A stretch of 64,000 nt of DNA. Source: Isoetes taiwanensis (lineage: Eukaryota > Streptophyta > Lycopodiopsida > Isoetales > Isoetaceae). A program made the position numbers and the translations under genes. This document shows positions 11,050 to 23,230 of the stretch, piece after piece. The notes beneath the pieces were generated by a model. That model ran no database searches. It was given only the letters and a program-made list of their open reading frames with translations, and was not told the DNA's origin. The first letter of the stretch is position 1; each line of letters begins with the position of its first letter. The stretch lies in NCBI GenBank assembly GCA_021234155.1, contig JAJEKV010000130.1:280508-344507 (forward strand). Direction: 5' to 3'.

Positions 11050-12660
11050 TTTAGCCAATAAAACTTTTACTTGCCAGAATAACCCGGGTCAACAGTCGGG
11101 TGGCCTTCAAGTTTTAATGCTTATACCAAATATCACCGTTGGTTGCGTTGATATTACAATGTTACCCACCGTAACACTAAAAAAAAAGTGCATAAACACC
11201 TAGTTTGTTATCACGAAATTGTTATTTCTCGGTTCCTTTTCACCCTAGTTTTGGTGATTCTTGACAAAGATATCCCTTAAGGTGGAATCATCAAAATTGC
11301 GATTAATCGCCACGATCCACGGCCGACAAGGTCTATCCCTTTAACATTTTTTTTGCCTATGTGGGTCTGGAATGATACGGATTAGAGGTGGCCATCCATG
11401 CAAATCAAAAATCAGATCGAGCGCCTCCGAATCCAGCTAGTTTCGAAAGGGCAAAAAATTGCCCTCAAAATGCGCAGTTACTGCGTTACTGCGTAGTTTG
11501 AGCGAGTGATCCGTGGGAAGGAATTTTTTTATGGTGATTCCGCTGAAAGGGATATCTCTGCCGCTGAATCGCTAAAACCAGGGTAACTTTTCGTTCCAAT
11601 GGTGTTACCCACCCACTAGTAACGTATTAAAAAGTGCATAAACACCTAGTTTGTTATGCGAAATCGCCATAACACCTAACTTGCTATGAAAACCACCATA
11701 AAACCACTATAAAACTGGGGTGTTATGCCCTACTATAACAAACTCGGGCCTCTAGCCCTCATTTGTTATAATAGGGCATAACACGCTGGTTCCAGGGTGT
11801 TATCCCCTCAACAACTTAATAAGATGCACAATGGCTGATGCCTTTTTACCAACATTGGATCTGAAACGAGTGGTTGTAACACAAGGCACCCAAAATTAAA
11901 ACCAATATGGGTTTTTACCCTAGTTATATATATATAACCGCTTAATAAAACCAATACATCTTTGTGGGTTGATATCATTAAAAACCTTATATGAATTTTA
12001 TATGGTGTTCATAAGGTGGTTTTCTGACATGTTTAAAGGCAATAATTAAATATAATGCTTTATATGCATGGTTTGTGAATGTGGTGTGGTATGGTGGTAA
12101 GAAGACGTGGTTTAATATATTGTTATATATACGTGGTTTTTAGAATGCTAAAATAGCATGACTTATTGATATGGTAAATTTATATGGTTCTCCTTGTGTT
12201 TACATGTCATAGATCATGATTGTTTAATGGCCTAAAGCCTTGCATGTTTATGCATCAAACCCGTAATGCTTTTAGTATAGGACGATGGTTTAGTAAGTTT
12301 TTTATGGAGTGGTTAAAGGTCATAAATCACTAGTGTTTTGTTTTCGAAAGCAGATTAAGATACTTTATAACACCATATAATTTTATTTTCTTAACTTGTA
12401 ATGGTTTCTTTGTTCAAACCCTTCATAATTGGTGTGTTATCTGAAGCATATATCACTACCGTCTTGTTTTCCAAAGCCTAGGTGTATATGACTAGTGGTT
12501 TCTAAAAGATAGTCCCAAATTCCATAAGCTTGCAAGATCAAAAAATAATAAAAACAAATAAATCAAAGTTATGAGGATTTGAACCCCATTTTAACCATAT
12601 ATTGTGCATTATACCCAAAGTGGATACTTTAGTCATGCACTAAATCACTTTCTTCATATC
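11050..12660. other. Gene-free stretch with dispersed repeat pieces
   Basis: No coding sequence is supported. The piece at about 11813-11880 is repeated at 21131-21201 (shared TGGCTGATGCCTTTTT core), and fragments resembling the GGAATCAC motif of 21.2-21.7 kb occur near 11250-11300 and 11530-11580. The block 11680-11800 is an imperfect inverted repeat around GTGTTATGCCCTA. I take the stretch as transposon debris related to the DNA upstream of the LINE. Confidence 0.5.
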
Positions 12661-12664
12661 TGAC

Positions 12665-15600
12665 TTATCCTCCGCACATTTTATTCAAAAAAAATGACCT
12701 ACGATAATTTATTAAATAAAAAACTACTTGTATATGTATACAAGCTGAAGGGACAATTACTCTAAGATTATATAGCAGAAAGAACATGCAAAACAATGTG
12801 GAGTACCCCTTATCAGCGAAAACTTTGCTTGAGCAAAAGGGGCCAAAAATCTTCATCAATCCAACGATTTTGGCCACATCTAGATGGATAAGGAAATGCA
12901 GAACGATTACAAAAGGTACATATTCAGCATGCAACTTTGAACAGAATCTATGAGCATAAACATTCCCAGTTTCATTATGATATAAAGTTTGAAGCAAAAG
13001 AGCATGAGCTAAGGTGTAAAACTACCTAAGCTGGATTATTATCAAATTCACAAGGTTTGGAAATGAGCTATTAACAGGTAAACAATCAGAGAGCATAATC
13101 GCAGGATGTGTTAACGTCATAAGTCATACACTTGCCCAAGATGCATCAGATCTAATCCAACCAAGATCCAACACAAGAAGAAAGAAATCGCACCGGTCCC
13201 AACAATTTCGCTTGGTTAGAGGGCGCCTTCTACGTGCCTTGCTTTTTGCCTTGGTGCGTGGTAGATTACGGCTCCTCGCCATGGCAGATTTCGCAGCAAG
13301 AGCCAGCCAAAAAAGGCCTTTCCGACTCCGGTTAAAGCCAGAAGAGCCGCCCACAATTCGGGAACGAGTAAGGGTATGATGATTCCACAGATGCCCTCCG
13401 GCAACTTGCGTGAGAGACCGGAACCCGAGGAAAATAATCTCTCCTTTTCCCATTCAACCCATTTTCCTTTTCCTGATGTGTGGAATGGTTTCTGCATGTG
13501 GGCGCCTTCATAAAGCCCTGCAAGTAGAGAATACCTAAGATATCATGATATTATGGTGCATGCTAATCAGGTAACTAATTATACCTTTTGGGTACTTGAA
13601 GAGAACTCTTTGAGCATGTCTTGCTAAAAAGTCAATGCCCATTACTAGACATTATAGAGTTTGGCATGGAACAGGTGAATGCAAAATTTTAGAGCAAGCA
13701 TTCTCTCAATTTAACAGAGGTTTGGAAGAGTGTAAGCACCTGGTCAGCTCATCAGCTCGGCACATTTGCAGACTAGAAATGCTACCAAGCTGTTCCCCAA
13801 ATTTTTGTGCACCGCCCCTGTTCAAAAACAAATTTAGCTGATCCAATTTCTCAGCCATCAACTCAAAAGCAGGATACTATACCCTGTGATCCCAATAATC
13901 CTATTATTACTTGTAGGCGAATAATTCACCTTAGATTGCAAGAATTTCTCTATCATCCACGTTTCTGCACGGAAAAGCAGAACTAAATAACTTACACCCT
14001 AACATGAATAAAGCTCTGAGATGAAGATCAAGGGCTTACAAAAGTATCTAAAGTACTGAATACCATTTTAAACGACAGAAGCCTGTACGACTGGCACCAC
14101 CTCTCTGGCAAAATAAAAATATCGTAAGAAAATTGGAATGAAAGTGATAGTTTGAGTAGATTTACCTGCAGCACCGTCCTAGAAGCCCGACTACAGAAGC
14201 ACCTTGCTCATCCACTTTTTGGTATTTGATCATGCAGAGTAACTACCTCGATCACTCAAGGTAGTTATTACTCAAAGTGCTCAAATATGGAGCAGCCACC
14301 CAATTTGATTATGATTGTGATGATGAGCACTAGAAACACATTTGATATTCAGAAGCTTTTACTTTGATTGGCCTTGAAAGTTTGCAAGGCAGAACGCAAA
14401 TTTGCAACTCTGTATTAATCAATACGAACTACAGGGAAAGCCAATGCCCACATATTCTAAAAATAAATTATGTCATATATGCCATACTCCACAACATAAC
14501 TATATATACACCGCAGTTCCAAAAGCAAAATTGAACACGCCCCCAAGTGCAAAATTAATGATGTGCTATTGACAGCTATTATTCCTTGCACTTGATAAAA
14601 AGACATACTTTCCTGGAATGGCAGGAGCAAGAGTGAACTCATTATACATGAATTACTTACATTAGATGTCCTCCACAAGAGGAATCTGAGGCTGCACAAA
14701 CACTTTTACGTTTAGGCTATAAAAAAATTCCTGTAGGAAGCACTACTTTAAACATAGCAAATTTAATCTATTTGACCATGCAGGTTTCGTGAATGGTTGG
14801 AGGTCTATAAAGGTCTGTGCATTTAATTTTCGATCTGCAGTTGTTAGTTGGTTGAGCAAAAAGCAGTCCCAGTTTGATTGCCTTAAGTTCTAGTCCTGTT
14901 GTTTGCAAATGATTGATCTTGTATTTATCTGGAGGGGATTCTTAGATCAAGCATGCATGTATACATTTACCATTTTTTTCCTAGTCAACCCTATCTGAAC
15001 ATTTCCAAGCTTTTAATTTTTTATCTATGCACAAAGACTTAGACAATTCAAATGAAAGTTAACACAGCATTCAGACAGGAGGTAGGAAAACCTTATCTGC
15101 AATTGTGGCATACTAGAAAGCTCAAAACCGGGGTTCTTGGGGATTGGCTTCAAGCGGACATAATGAAGCCGAATATCCTCAGTCACCATCGCAGATACAC
15201 CTAGCTCCATAACCCTGGAATAACTAAATCTGCAAAAAAATACGTCATACTAAGCATTTAAACATTTGGAATGCAAAAATCTGGGCTAAAAACCGCAAAT
15301 CTTCATCTCCATTCCGTAAGACAAATTGTTAAATGTACTGCTTCTTACATTCATATTGAATAGCGGTATATTGTGATGTTGTAAAATTCCACATCCGATT
15401 CAGATCATTGAACCCTGATGCAAGCAGTAGATCTCAAGTCGGTGAAGAAGATCAAGAATGAAATGAAGCCCAATACAGAAAATGGAACGAAATCCGCAGC
15501 TGAAAGCCAAATCCCAGATCATTGCGAGAAATATAGCCCAAGGCCAAGCGAAAAATGAATGCCCTACAAAGTTTTAAAATTCAAGAGCGAAAAATCTAGA

Positions 15601-15850
15601 AGGTCCGTCCCACGTAGAACTTTCGGATTCTATGTCACGAACCTGCATCAGCAACTTGCCAGATTCGCCCTTATAACATAGAAGAATCAAGGCACAAAAA
15701 GAGGGGGAAATGTAGAAGAGTAAGGAGAGCATTGTCAAAATGTATGTCGGTGCCGAATCACAATGTCCATTAGCTACCGAAAGCAACAAGACATGCCCGT
15801 AAAATGCTAGGAGAAAAACTTACTACACAACCGACTTTCTTCTTGGCGCT
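12665..15850 (-). CDS. Possible spliced gene of unknown function
   Basis: Several minus-strand blocks look like exons with consensus borders. One (about 15215-15092) follows TTTTTTGCAG, has an ATG at 15210-15208 (MELGVSAMVTEDIRLHYVRL, then KPIPKNPGFELSSMPQLQI) and ends before GT. A second (13876-13740) encodes FELMAEKLDQLNLFLNRGG then AQKFGEQLGSISSLQMCRAD and ends at a GT donor. A third lies near 13515-13220 after TACTTGCAG, but its frame is unclear. A block ending in GGCAAGTTGCTGATGCAG|GT near 15660 may be upstream. I could not join them into one frame with certainty and do not recognise the product. It could equally be a captured or decayed gene. Confidence 0.35.
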
Positions 15851-15961
15851 TAAAGAACATTGAGGAGCTCAAAATCCCCGAACGGCTATGGCGGGAGCTT
15901 GCATCGAAGAAACAGCCTTCAGGAAATAAAATATCGTTCTCTCTGGAGGGAAAAAAAAAAG

Positions 15962-16415
15962 GGAAAAACTCTGAAATACCCTTATGTTTTGCTAAAATCG
16001 ACAAAACACCCTAGTTTTTGGGGTATTTTTATGGAAATGATCGTAACTTTTTTGTGATGATCCAAATGGGAATGATTCTTTCAGAATTATTGTAAAGGAG
16101 CATGAGAACTTTCTATCAAATGTAAGATCACATAAATCGGAGGCCTAAATCACAAGTTATGGTCTTGTAAATCCCTCTGAAATTTCTACAATTTTCTTGT
16201 GTATTAAAAATAACATAACTTGTGATTTAGGCCTCTGATTTATGTGATCTTACATTTGATAGAAAGATCTCATCCTCCTTTACAATAGCTCTGAAAGAAT
16301 CATTCCCATTTAGATCATCACAAAAAAAGTTACGATCATTTCCATAAAAATACCCCAAAAACTAGGGGCGTTTTGTCGATTTTAGCAAATCATAAGGGTA
16401 TTTCAGAGTTTTTCC
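15962..16415. mobile_element. Long inverted repeat (foldback or MITE-like)
   Basis: Two arms of ~200 bases (15962-16161 and 16214-16415) are near-perfect reverse complements around a 52-base loop. The outer ends read GGAAAAACTCTGAAATACCC. A transcript would fold into a long hairpin. The two arms differ at scattered positions, so the insertion is not very recent. I see no clear target duplication. It lies just upstream of the possible minus-strand gene ending at ~15.85 kb. Confidence 0.85.
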
Positions 16416-19400
16416 GAGGTGGCACTACATTATAGGGCACCTGCCCAATTCTGGAATTTGAATATATGTGATGAAATGGGCAAGTGCCCGCATTATGTCC
16501 GAAAGCAACCGCCACGCAACAGCCGGTGAAGAAACCGCTTCCCGCCACCAAAGTCACTTCACGCCGCAAATGTAATAGAGCATTCTGTCGCGAAGGATTT
16601 CTGCCCTAATCTGTCTCCGGAACTTCAAGAAATGGGGTGACAGAAAAAAAACCTTGCTCAACTGGGTCCTGAGGGCGAGAAAATTTGCAGCAAATTTTGG
16701 GAGGGGCAGAATTTTTGGGCGGAAAAGGGGCAGAGGGCTGGAAGAAGCAATGGGCCATGGCGAATCGAATGGCCGCTACGGAAATGGGCTATGGCGATGA
16801 AAGCATGGGACTGTTCCAGATCAGCATTCTGTTGATGATATGGCATGGTGCCCAAGCTTTGGGCACCCGCTAGGGTGCGACCGAAATTCATCCGTGTGCC
16901 CAAGTCGAAGCATCGTTTTTGGCATCTCAACCGTTGGATCACTATAAACTTGAGGGGCGGTGTGTTAAGGTAATTTCGATGGAAAGACGAGAGGGACGTA
17001 CAAATCCCTAGCAGATGGTTGCTTTTTTTCTTTTCCAATAACTATAATACGATTATAATCAGCATCATGAAGTGCTTGTGCACCATGTTTGCATCTATTT
17101 CTGCAAATGCTAAATCCAACATTAGATTACTTGTCCAAGAGAAGGAGTTTCACATGCATTTCACAATGTTGAAACAACCTTAAAGATGGAGAATATGAAA
17201 TGGTATAGTTTTGGATGAGATATTTTTCATCTTCATGATCATTACACTGCAAAAATTTAGTGTGATAATTCTTGCAAAATTCAAATGGCCGTTCATCAAA
17301 CAGAAAATACATCAGCAACACATAAAAGTTGAGTTAATGGCCAAATTCCACATGCGACAACGGTACCTCTCTCTTAACTCAACTTCTGGCTCCTTTTTTT
17401 AGGGCTACAACTCTGTGATTCCATTGCGGCAGTTACATTATGAAGCCAATTCAAAATAGTTTAAGATCATATTATTGAGCAAATCTACGGCAAAAATTGT
17501 CTGGCACTTGATTCAATTTTTAAAGATCAAGGATTGAGAGTTAAAGCGGTAGCATTTTTTGTTTTAGGAGGAGTATTTTGGTAATTGCTAACTGTTGCAT
17601 GGAATTAGACGACAAGTGGTAGTTACGACGTGCCACTATAAAAATGGTTCACACTCATCTAATTCAGTCGAATCTGGCTCTAATGAGCTCATCTTGCTAT
17701 GAACAATAATAATCTTCTTTATATGATAGAATTTTAGCTTTCCTTTCTAGTGAGAAATAAAAGTATTAAACATATCTTTTAAAAAATTTCTATCTCTAAA
17801 CTTCTTCAAGCAAGCTGGCAAAGATAATGCCATACCTTTTCGATGCACTAGGAGTCATGCAGCTAGAAAATGTTGTAATATAGAGGGGGGGGGGTGGCGG
17901 ATGCATGTAGAAAATACTAGTCAACTTGCAATCCTCAAGCATAGAGAAGATAAGGAATGCAAAAGTTATGGGACCCAACAAGAGAACAAATGCGTTAAAT
18001 CTTGTTCTAAGCATGAGCATCATCAAGATCGATGTAAATACTTCATCCTGGTGTGTATCCCCGCCAAATATATTGTTCATCAGGTATGCCAAGTCCCTGG
18101 CTTTGCCTCTTTCATTCCCTGAGATAGATTGTTCTTGCATGTTCAGTGTTAATGCCATGGAAGGCACATTTGACTCAAGTGTCCCGCCTCTACATCTGTA
18201 TCTGGCTTTTGGCTTGGAGTTTCAAATAAGTTTGTCGTTCTTCTAAAAAAAAAAAAAAAAAAGTTTGACTCAAGTGTCTTGAACAAAATATTTCCACACT
18301 CAAAGTGGGACATTCATCCTTCAATATAATCATGAAACCTACCTTCAGACAGATGCTCGAAAAAGGAATTCAATACTTCGATCATATTCCCTCGCTTTAA
18401 GGCAATACATCCTAAATGCTTCAAGTGCCAAATTAATAGAAATCTTCAGTAAATTCTAGTCCCCCTGCCATAATTACTATTTATCCAAGCTCATTCTTGT
18501 GTACATGAAACGTTGTTATGATGTCTAAACTGGATACAATTCTTTTGGGTTACAATGTTTGTTAGAACTAATGATCCAAATTAAAAAATTGTAAGCCATC
18601 GCCTGCTCATGGATGATCAGTCTAAGCTGAAAGCTTTGAAGACTGTTGCAACTTCTGCGTCTTCTACATTTAAATCAGATATATGGTGTCTTTTAAGCTT
18701 TAATTACATTTTGCAAAAAAAAAAAGTTCTATGGTCATAAAAGCGGGGATTCTAGCCAACGCTGGAGCTCCACAACATTTGGGTGATCCCCATTAATAAC
18801 TCAACATGAATTGGGAATCAAGAGAATGTTCTTAGCTCCCCCACACAACACCATCAAACAAGGGTTTGCCCTTTCGAGCAACCCAAAACTAATTATACCT
18901 ATAGTGTTCTGATAACGATTAGTTATAATAGCTATTTCCTTTGGACTCTTGTGTTAATAGCCATCATGAAATGACGACCCTTTTGAGTGAAACTTATGAG
19001 TAACCACTAAATTGACCATAATCCAATTTTTAATAAATCAATGTTGTAATAGAAAAACCAATATCAATAATCACTATGAAATTTAAAATAGTATTAAAAA
19101 CTCCCACAATTGAAACCAATGTGAATAACCAGCATCACATTGAAAACAATATTGAAAAACTCTTACGACAAGCCACTACCAATTCGATAAACCATGGTAT
19201 ATTAAAAAACCATAATGAATTACCACTATTGCATTAAAAACCATATCAAAAGCCATTATCAACTCAAATAAATCATGCTTCAACAAAAAACCAATATAAT
19301 TAACTATGTACTAATTATAAAAACCACAATAATATGTGGTTTTTATTAAGGATAAAAAAATCTGCATAGAAAACCGCACCAATAGTGGTTTTTTAGTGGT

Positions 19401-19482
19401 AAATTATAGGAGTTAATTTTTTGGGTGCCTTGTGTAAGTTGCTAACTTTTCTATTGCTACATTTGATCAATGTGATATATCT
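16416..19482. other. Gene-free stretch
   Basis: I see no supported gene. Open frames up to 126 residues (16658-17038, -) and 123 residues (17796-18167, -) have no recognisable domain or splice signals. There is an oligo-G run near 17885 and an oligo-A run near 18245. The part 18900-19400 is rich in short AAACC/CAATA-type motifs. Confidence 0.5.
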
Positions 19483-19602
19483 ATGGGGAAACCTTCATCA
19501 CTGGAAGGTTCCTATCCAGTTCCTTCCAGAAACCGTGGTAAAGGTTGCCCGACATGGCCTTCTACACCCACCGATTCCCTCAAATCCATGTTTGAAAATC
19601 CA
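19483..19602. repeat. Dispersed repeat, second copy at 46717-46836
   Basis: This 120-bp block aligns end to end with 46717-46836 (shared GGAAGGTTCCT and CGTGGTAA cores). Where the two differ, this copy often has CA or TG where the other has CG, the mark of deaminated methylated cytosines. It is therefore probably an older, methylated repeat. Confidence 0.8.
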
Positions 19603-20150
19603 TTTGATGTTGCAAATTCGTCGCTGCAAAGATGAAGAATGCAATAGCTTTTGGCAAAACTTACGATAGAGTTCTTCTCAAAGCTTAGAGAAGGCTTTTC
19701 GGTAGAGTTCTTCTTAGAGCTTCGGGCAAAGCTTCTGGCAAAGTTCTTCTCTACAGAGTTCTTCAAAGCTTCCGGCAGAGGCCCCTAATCTCGTCTAATC
19801 TTGCCTAATCCAGGTGAATCCAAGCCCTTATCTTGCCTAATCCAAGTAAATCCAAGCGAATCAAAGCCACTTATCTTGCCTGATACAGGTGATGGAGGTG
19901 CCTGATGCAACCTGTGCAGTGGGCAAAAATAAATTCTGTTTGTGGCGCCGCCACAACTCCACCAGAAAAAGGGCCATTATCTGAAAATAAAAAGGTTGTA
20001 ATATAAAGGAATCAGTGAGTGTTGAAGGTTACGTGAATGTAGTCTCTTTGGCTATCCCCTAATGTCTCACCAGGATGAGTGGATGGAAGTGTTAAAATAT
20101 GAACGCAAAGCAAAATAGAATTGAAGAACACAAGATAATCTTTTTCAATA
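19603..20150. other. Gene-free stretch with internal short repeats
   Basis: Contains degenerate repeats of a GAGTTCTTCTC/AAGCTTC motif (19670-19780) and of AATCCAAG/CTTATCTTGCC (19795-19880). No coding sequence is supported. Confidence 0.45.
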
Positions 20151-20180
20151 CTAGTAATGGTGCCCAACCTTGTTTGGGTA
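20151..20180 (-). mobile_element. Helitron 3' terminus (minus strand)
   Basis: Read on the minus strand: a stem-loop with TTGGG/CCCAA arms, the 7-nt spacer ACCATTA, then CTAG (20154-20151) followed by T. The spacer is identical to that of the termini at 28852 and 30714, but the hairpin has diverged. The element extends to higher coordinates and so contains the receptor-kinase piece that begins only ~12 bp inside. Confidence 0.7.
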
Positions 20181-20204
20181 CATGTAGATGATCACATGTG
20201 CCTT

Positions 20205-20965
20205 AATAGCTGCACTAACGAGGACTAGAACAAACGGATGATCCTGGATCAGTAGAGGAGGAGGCATGGTCACTCAACACTAGTTTTTCCAGACATTTCT
20301 CTAAGGTAAGTGCCCCTTTCACGACATGGTTGGACGATCCTTCCTTTTGGTCTATCACAATCTAGACCCAACTCCAACACTTCAACAAGGGGAGACATAT
20401 CCTGAAGTACCTTCAATGACTTGTCTAACACATGAGCAATCAGATTACTATCCAAAAAGTCTGATATCCATCCCACAACTCCATGAGTAGGCTGCTCGTT
20501 GTCAAAAGCTTTTCTACTAGTCAGAAGTTCCAATATTACCACTTCAAAGCTCTAAAGATCACTCTTGGTGGTAAGGTTTAATGTAGGGAAATATTCTGGA
20601 TCCAAGTAGCCAGGAGTGCCCATCACAGTTTGAATAGCTAATGCTTTTGAAGGAGTCAGGTATATTGCTTCCTGCATCTTGTCCCCAACAAACTGGGGTT
20701 CGATTTGCATAAGTAAGGCCACAAGAGAAGTAGCCACCTCCTAAGATTCTCCAGAATCGGGCGTCGGTTGATGCCTGAGTGTTATTCTCGACTGAAAAAG
20801 TGCCATAGCATTTGACCTGAAGTACCTGTGCCTGGATTGCACAAAGAGCGTATGAATTATTGGGAGTAGTTGATCCCCACATGATTGCAAGGGTGCTCAT
20901 ATATCCTGCTGCTGAAGTAGAAATTACAAATCCTATACAAAGGAGGCATTGTGGCCACAACATCT
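20205..20965 (-). pseudogene. Receptor kinase copy 2, internally deleted
   Basis: The C-terminal kinase lobe (to about 20632) is fused directly to the N-terminal ectodomain (20633-20965). Compared with copy 1 the junction joins positions ~646 and ~2149, deleting ~1.5 kb: most of the crinkly repeats, the TNFR-like region, the membrane helix and the kinase N-lobe and catalytic loop. The signal peptide and first repeats are preserved, as is ~140 bp of 5' flank. Frameshifts also occur near the kinase end. It cannot encode a receptor. It lies immediately inside a Helitron 3' end, so Helitron capture is the likely origin. Confidence 0.9.
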
Positions 20966-21194
20966 GCACAAGGGTTTGGATTGAAGCGTGAGCATTATGT
21001 TCTTCCCGATTTATTTAGTCTAGAGCAGATTCCACACGTTACCTGTCGTTTCCACATGGGTTACTGAGAAAAGGACGATCCTTCGTAACGAGTGGTCGGA
21101 CGATTATTTAGACAATAAATCTTTACGGTTCCAACATCTTAATAAATTGCCACAATGGCTGATGCCTTTTTAGCAGCATTAGATCCGAAACGAG

Positions 21195-21690
21195 TGGGTG
21201 AAAGCTTTATCTTAGTTTTGGTGATTCCATCGCGGTGACTACTCTCCCGCGGAATCACTAACCCTCCGGAAACGGGATCTGTTCCGGAGGCCCCATTATG
21301 CGTACGTGATAGCCTCAGGTGTACTTTCTGATGGATCCCAGAGATCCGTCTGTAGGGTCCATCCTGGCCGTCCGTTTTATACTTTCCGACGGAATCACAT
21401 CTGACAAATACCACCGAACGGAATCACCGCTCTGTTATTCCATGCGACGGAATAACACTGAATTGATACCGCGAGATGGAATCACTACTGTAGTATTCAC
21501 CCCCGTGGAATCACCCGTGACAGATTCCACCAGATGGAATCACCATTCGGAATTGATCCCGCCTGATGGAATCACCCGTGATAGATTCCACCAGATGGAA
21601 TTACCATTCGGAATTTATCCCGCCCGGTGGAATCACATACCATAATATTCTCTCCCCATGGAATATTCAGTGGCATATTCTACCGGATGG
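21195..21690. repeat. GGAATCAC minisatellite
   Basis: GGAATCAC or close variants (GATGGAATCACC, CGGAATAAC) recur roughly every 18-22 bases through ~500 bp. A higher-order unit of ~61 bp is clearest at about 21508-21630, where two consecutive units differ at only a few positions. It ends ~250 bp before LINE ORF1 and could be a 5' untranslated repeat of that LINE or an unrelated satellite. Confidence 0.75.
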
Positions 21691-21948
21691 AATCACTAGG
21701 TACTTATAGAAGCCCAATGTTTGCCATTTTTGTGCCTGTCCATTGTTATTCTCTGCACTGCCCAGAATTTTTATGGATGGGGATTTGAACCCCATGCCAA
21801 TATCGGCAATGGCATGGGCGCTTTAAAACAAGAATAAGAAAAAGGAACATGATCATCCGCCTTTGTCCAAGCTTTTGCTGTTTTTTCAGCAAAAATGAGC
21901 TCAAACGCCATAAGCAAGCTTCCGCTACATGAGCCTCCATGAGACACT

Positions 21949-22245
21949 ATGAGGCTCCATGAGCCTCAAGTTGTTCACTGCAGGAGGTTAGGTAAACCAG
22001 GGAATTATCCTCGCCCTATTCTTGTTAAATTTAAAAACACTGATGCACGTAACAGGGTGCTTCAGAACAGATCTTCTTTGAAAGGACAAAATCATATCTG
22101 GCTAGATGTTGATCTAACTCCAGCTCAGTTAGAAATACGTAAAAAGGAATGGGCAAAAGTGAAAGCAGGAAGAGAGGAAGGCTTCATAGCGTATCTGGAT
22201 AAATCAGGTAAGGCTGTAGTCACTTCTAGAAGGAAAAACAAATAG
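21949..22245 (+). pseudogene. LINE ORF1 C-terminal part
   Basis: Encodes NYPRPILVKFKNTDARNRVL then LKGQNHIWLDVDLTPAQLE, the C-terminal RNA-binding region of plant L1-type ORF1 proteins. It ends at a TAG (22243-22245) directly abutting the endonuclease frame, with which it is in register. The N-terminal half is not recognisable upstream. Confidence 0.75.
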
Positions 22246-23230
22246 GGATCACGGACCCTCAGGATTCTGGCTTGGAATATACATGGCTTGTCTCAAGACA
22301 AAGTTTATGCTTGTGAACACATTTGGAAGAAGGCAGACGTATTGCTGTTTTCAGAAACATGGGAACATCAAATGAGAGGATTACCGCAATTTGGAGAATT
22401 CATAACATTACGATCAGTATGGAATCAGAAAGAAATTGGTGCAGAACGTGGTCATGGCGGGCTAGCAGTGTATTATATCAGGAATGATTTGACAGATAAT
22501 GTTAGAATGAGTAAAAACCATGTCCATAACCAATTTATTTGGATAGAATTGTCTATTGGCTGCAGAAAAATCTATCTGGCCAATTGTTACTTTGCACCGT
22601 TGAACATGAAGATATATCAGAGAAAGGAGATGGAGGTAGTATCTAATCATGGATGTGATTGAATTCAACAGACTGGGCGAGGTCCTGCTAGTTGGTGATT
22701 TCAATGCCAGAACACAGGGTATGCAGGCAATTTCATACGAAACCTTAGGAGATAACATGCTAGAAGAGAATATTGAGCCTGACTTTATGCGATCCTCCAT
22801 TGATGCAGTTAAAATAGCATGGGTGATCATCTGTTAGAGCTTGCAACTGTATGTGGTCTGAAAATCCTGAACGGAATCCCACAGTTTGAAAAGACAGATA
22901 GACCCACATGTTTTACTCCCACAGGGGTCAACATAGTAGACTATTTATTGGCTGGTAAGCAAAATTCTGTGAAAGATTTTAAAATCTTAGAGAAGGAGAT
23001 GGAATCAGATCATGCAGGCTTGTGGTTTGAATTGAGAGGATAGGTGGGCAGGCAACGTATTGTGGAAAAGTTCAAAACAAGAGTTAAACTGAATTTTAAA
23101 CATGAAGATAGATACCAAGCACAGCTAGAGAGCAGGCCTGAGCACTTACATTGGACAAACGACCCGGAGATAGACTCCAAATGACCACAGTTATATTAGA
23201 GGCAGCTGGTGCAAGTTTTGGCATCAGTAG
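22246..23230 (+). pseudogene. LINE ORF2 endonuclease domain
   Basis: Apurinic/apyrimidinic-type endonuclease: ILAWNIHGLSQDK (Asn of motif I), LLFSETW (catalytic Glu), LVGDFNAR (Asp/Asn pair) and SDHAGLW (final Asp-His). The domain nicks target DNA to prime reverse transcription. Two frame changes (near 22655 and 22815) break it. The 3' end is cut by the foldback insertion at 23231. Confidence 0.85.

Noticed and set aside
16658-17038. A 126-codon minus-strand frame upstream of the possible spliced gene.
   Set aside because: No domain, no splice link to the downstream exon-like blocks, and the long inverted repeat lies between.
21772-21850. A tRNA-like T-arm (GGGGTTCAAATCCCC on the minus strand), with a similar motif near 12570.
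   Set aside because: No matching acceptor stem, D-arm or anticodon arm could be built around either, so neither a tRNA gene nor a tRNA-derived SINE is supported.
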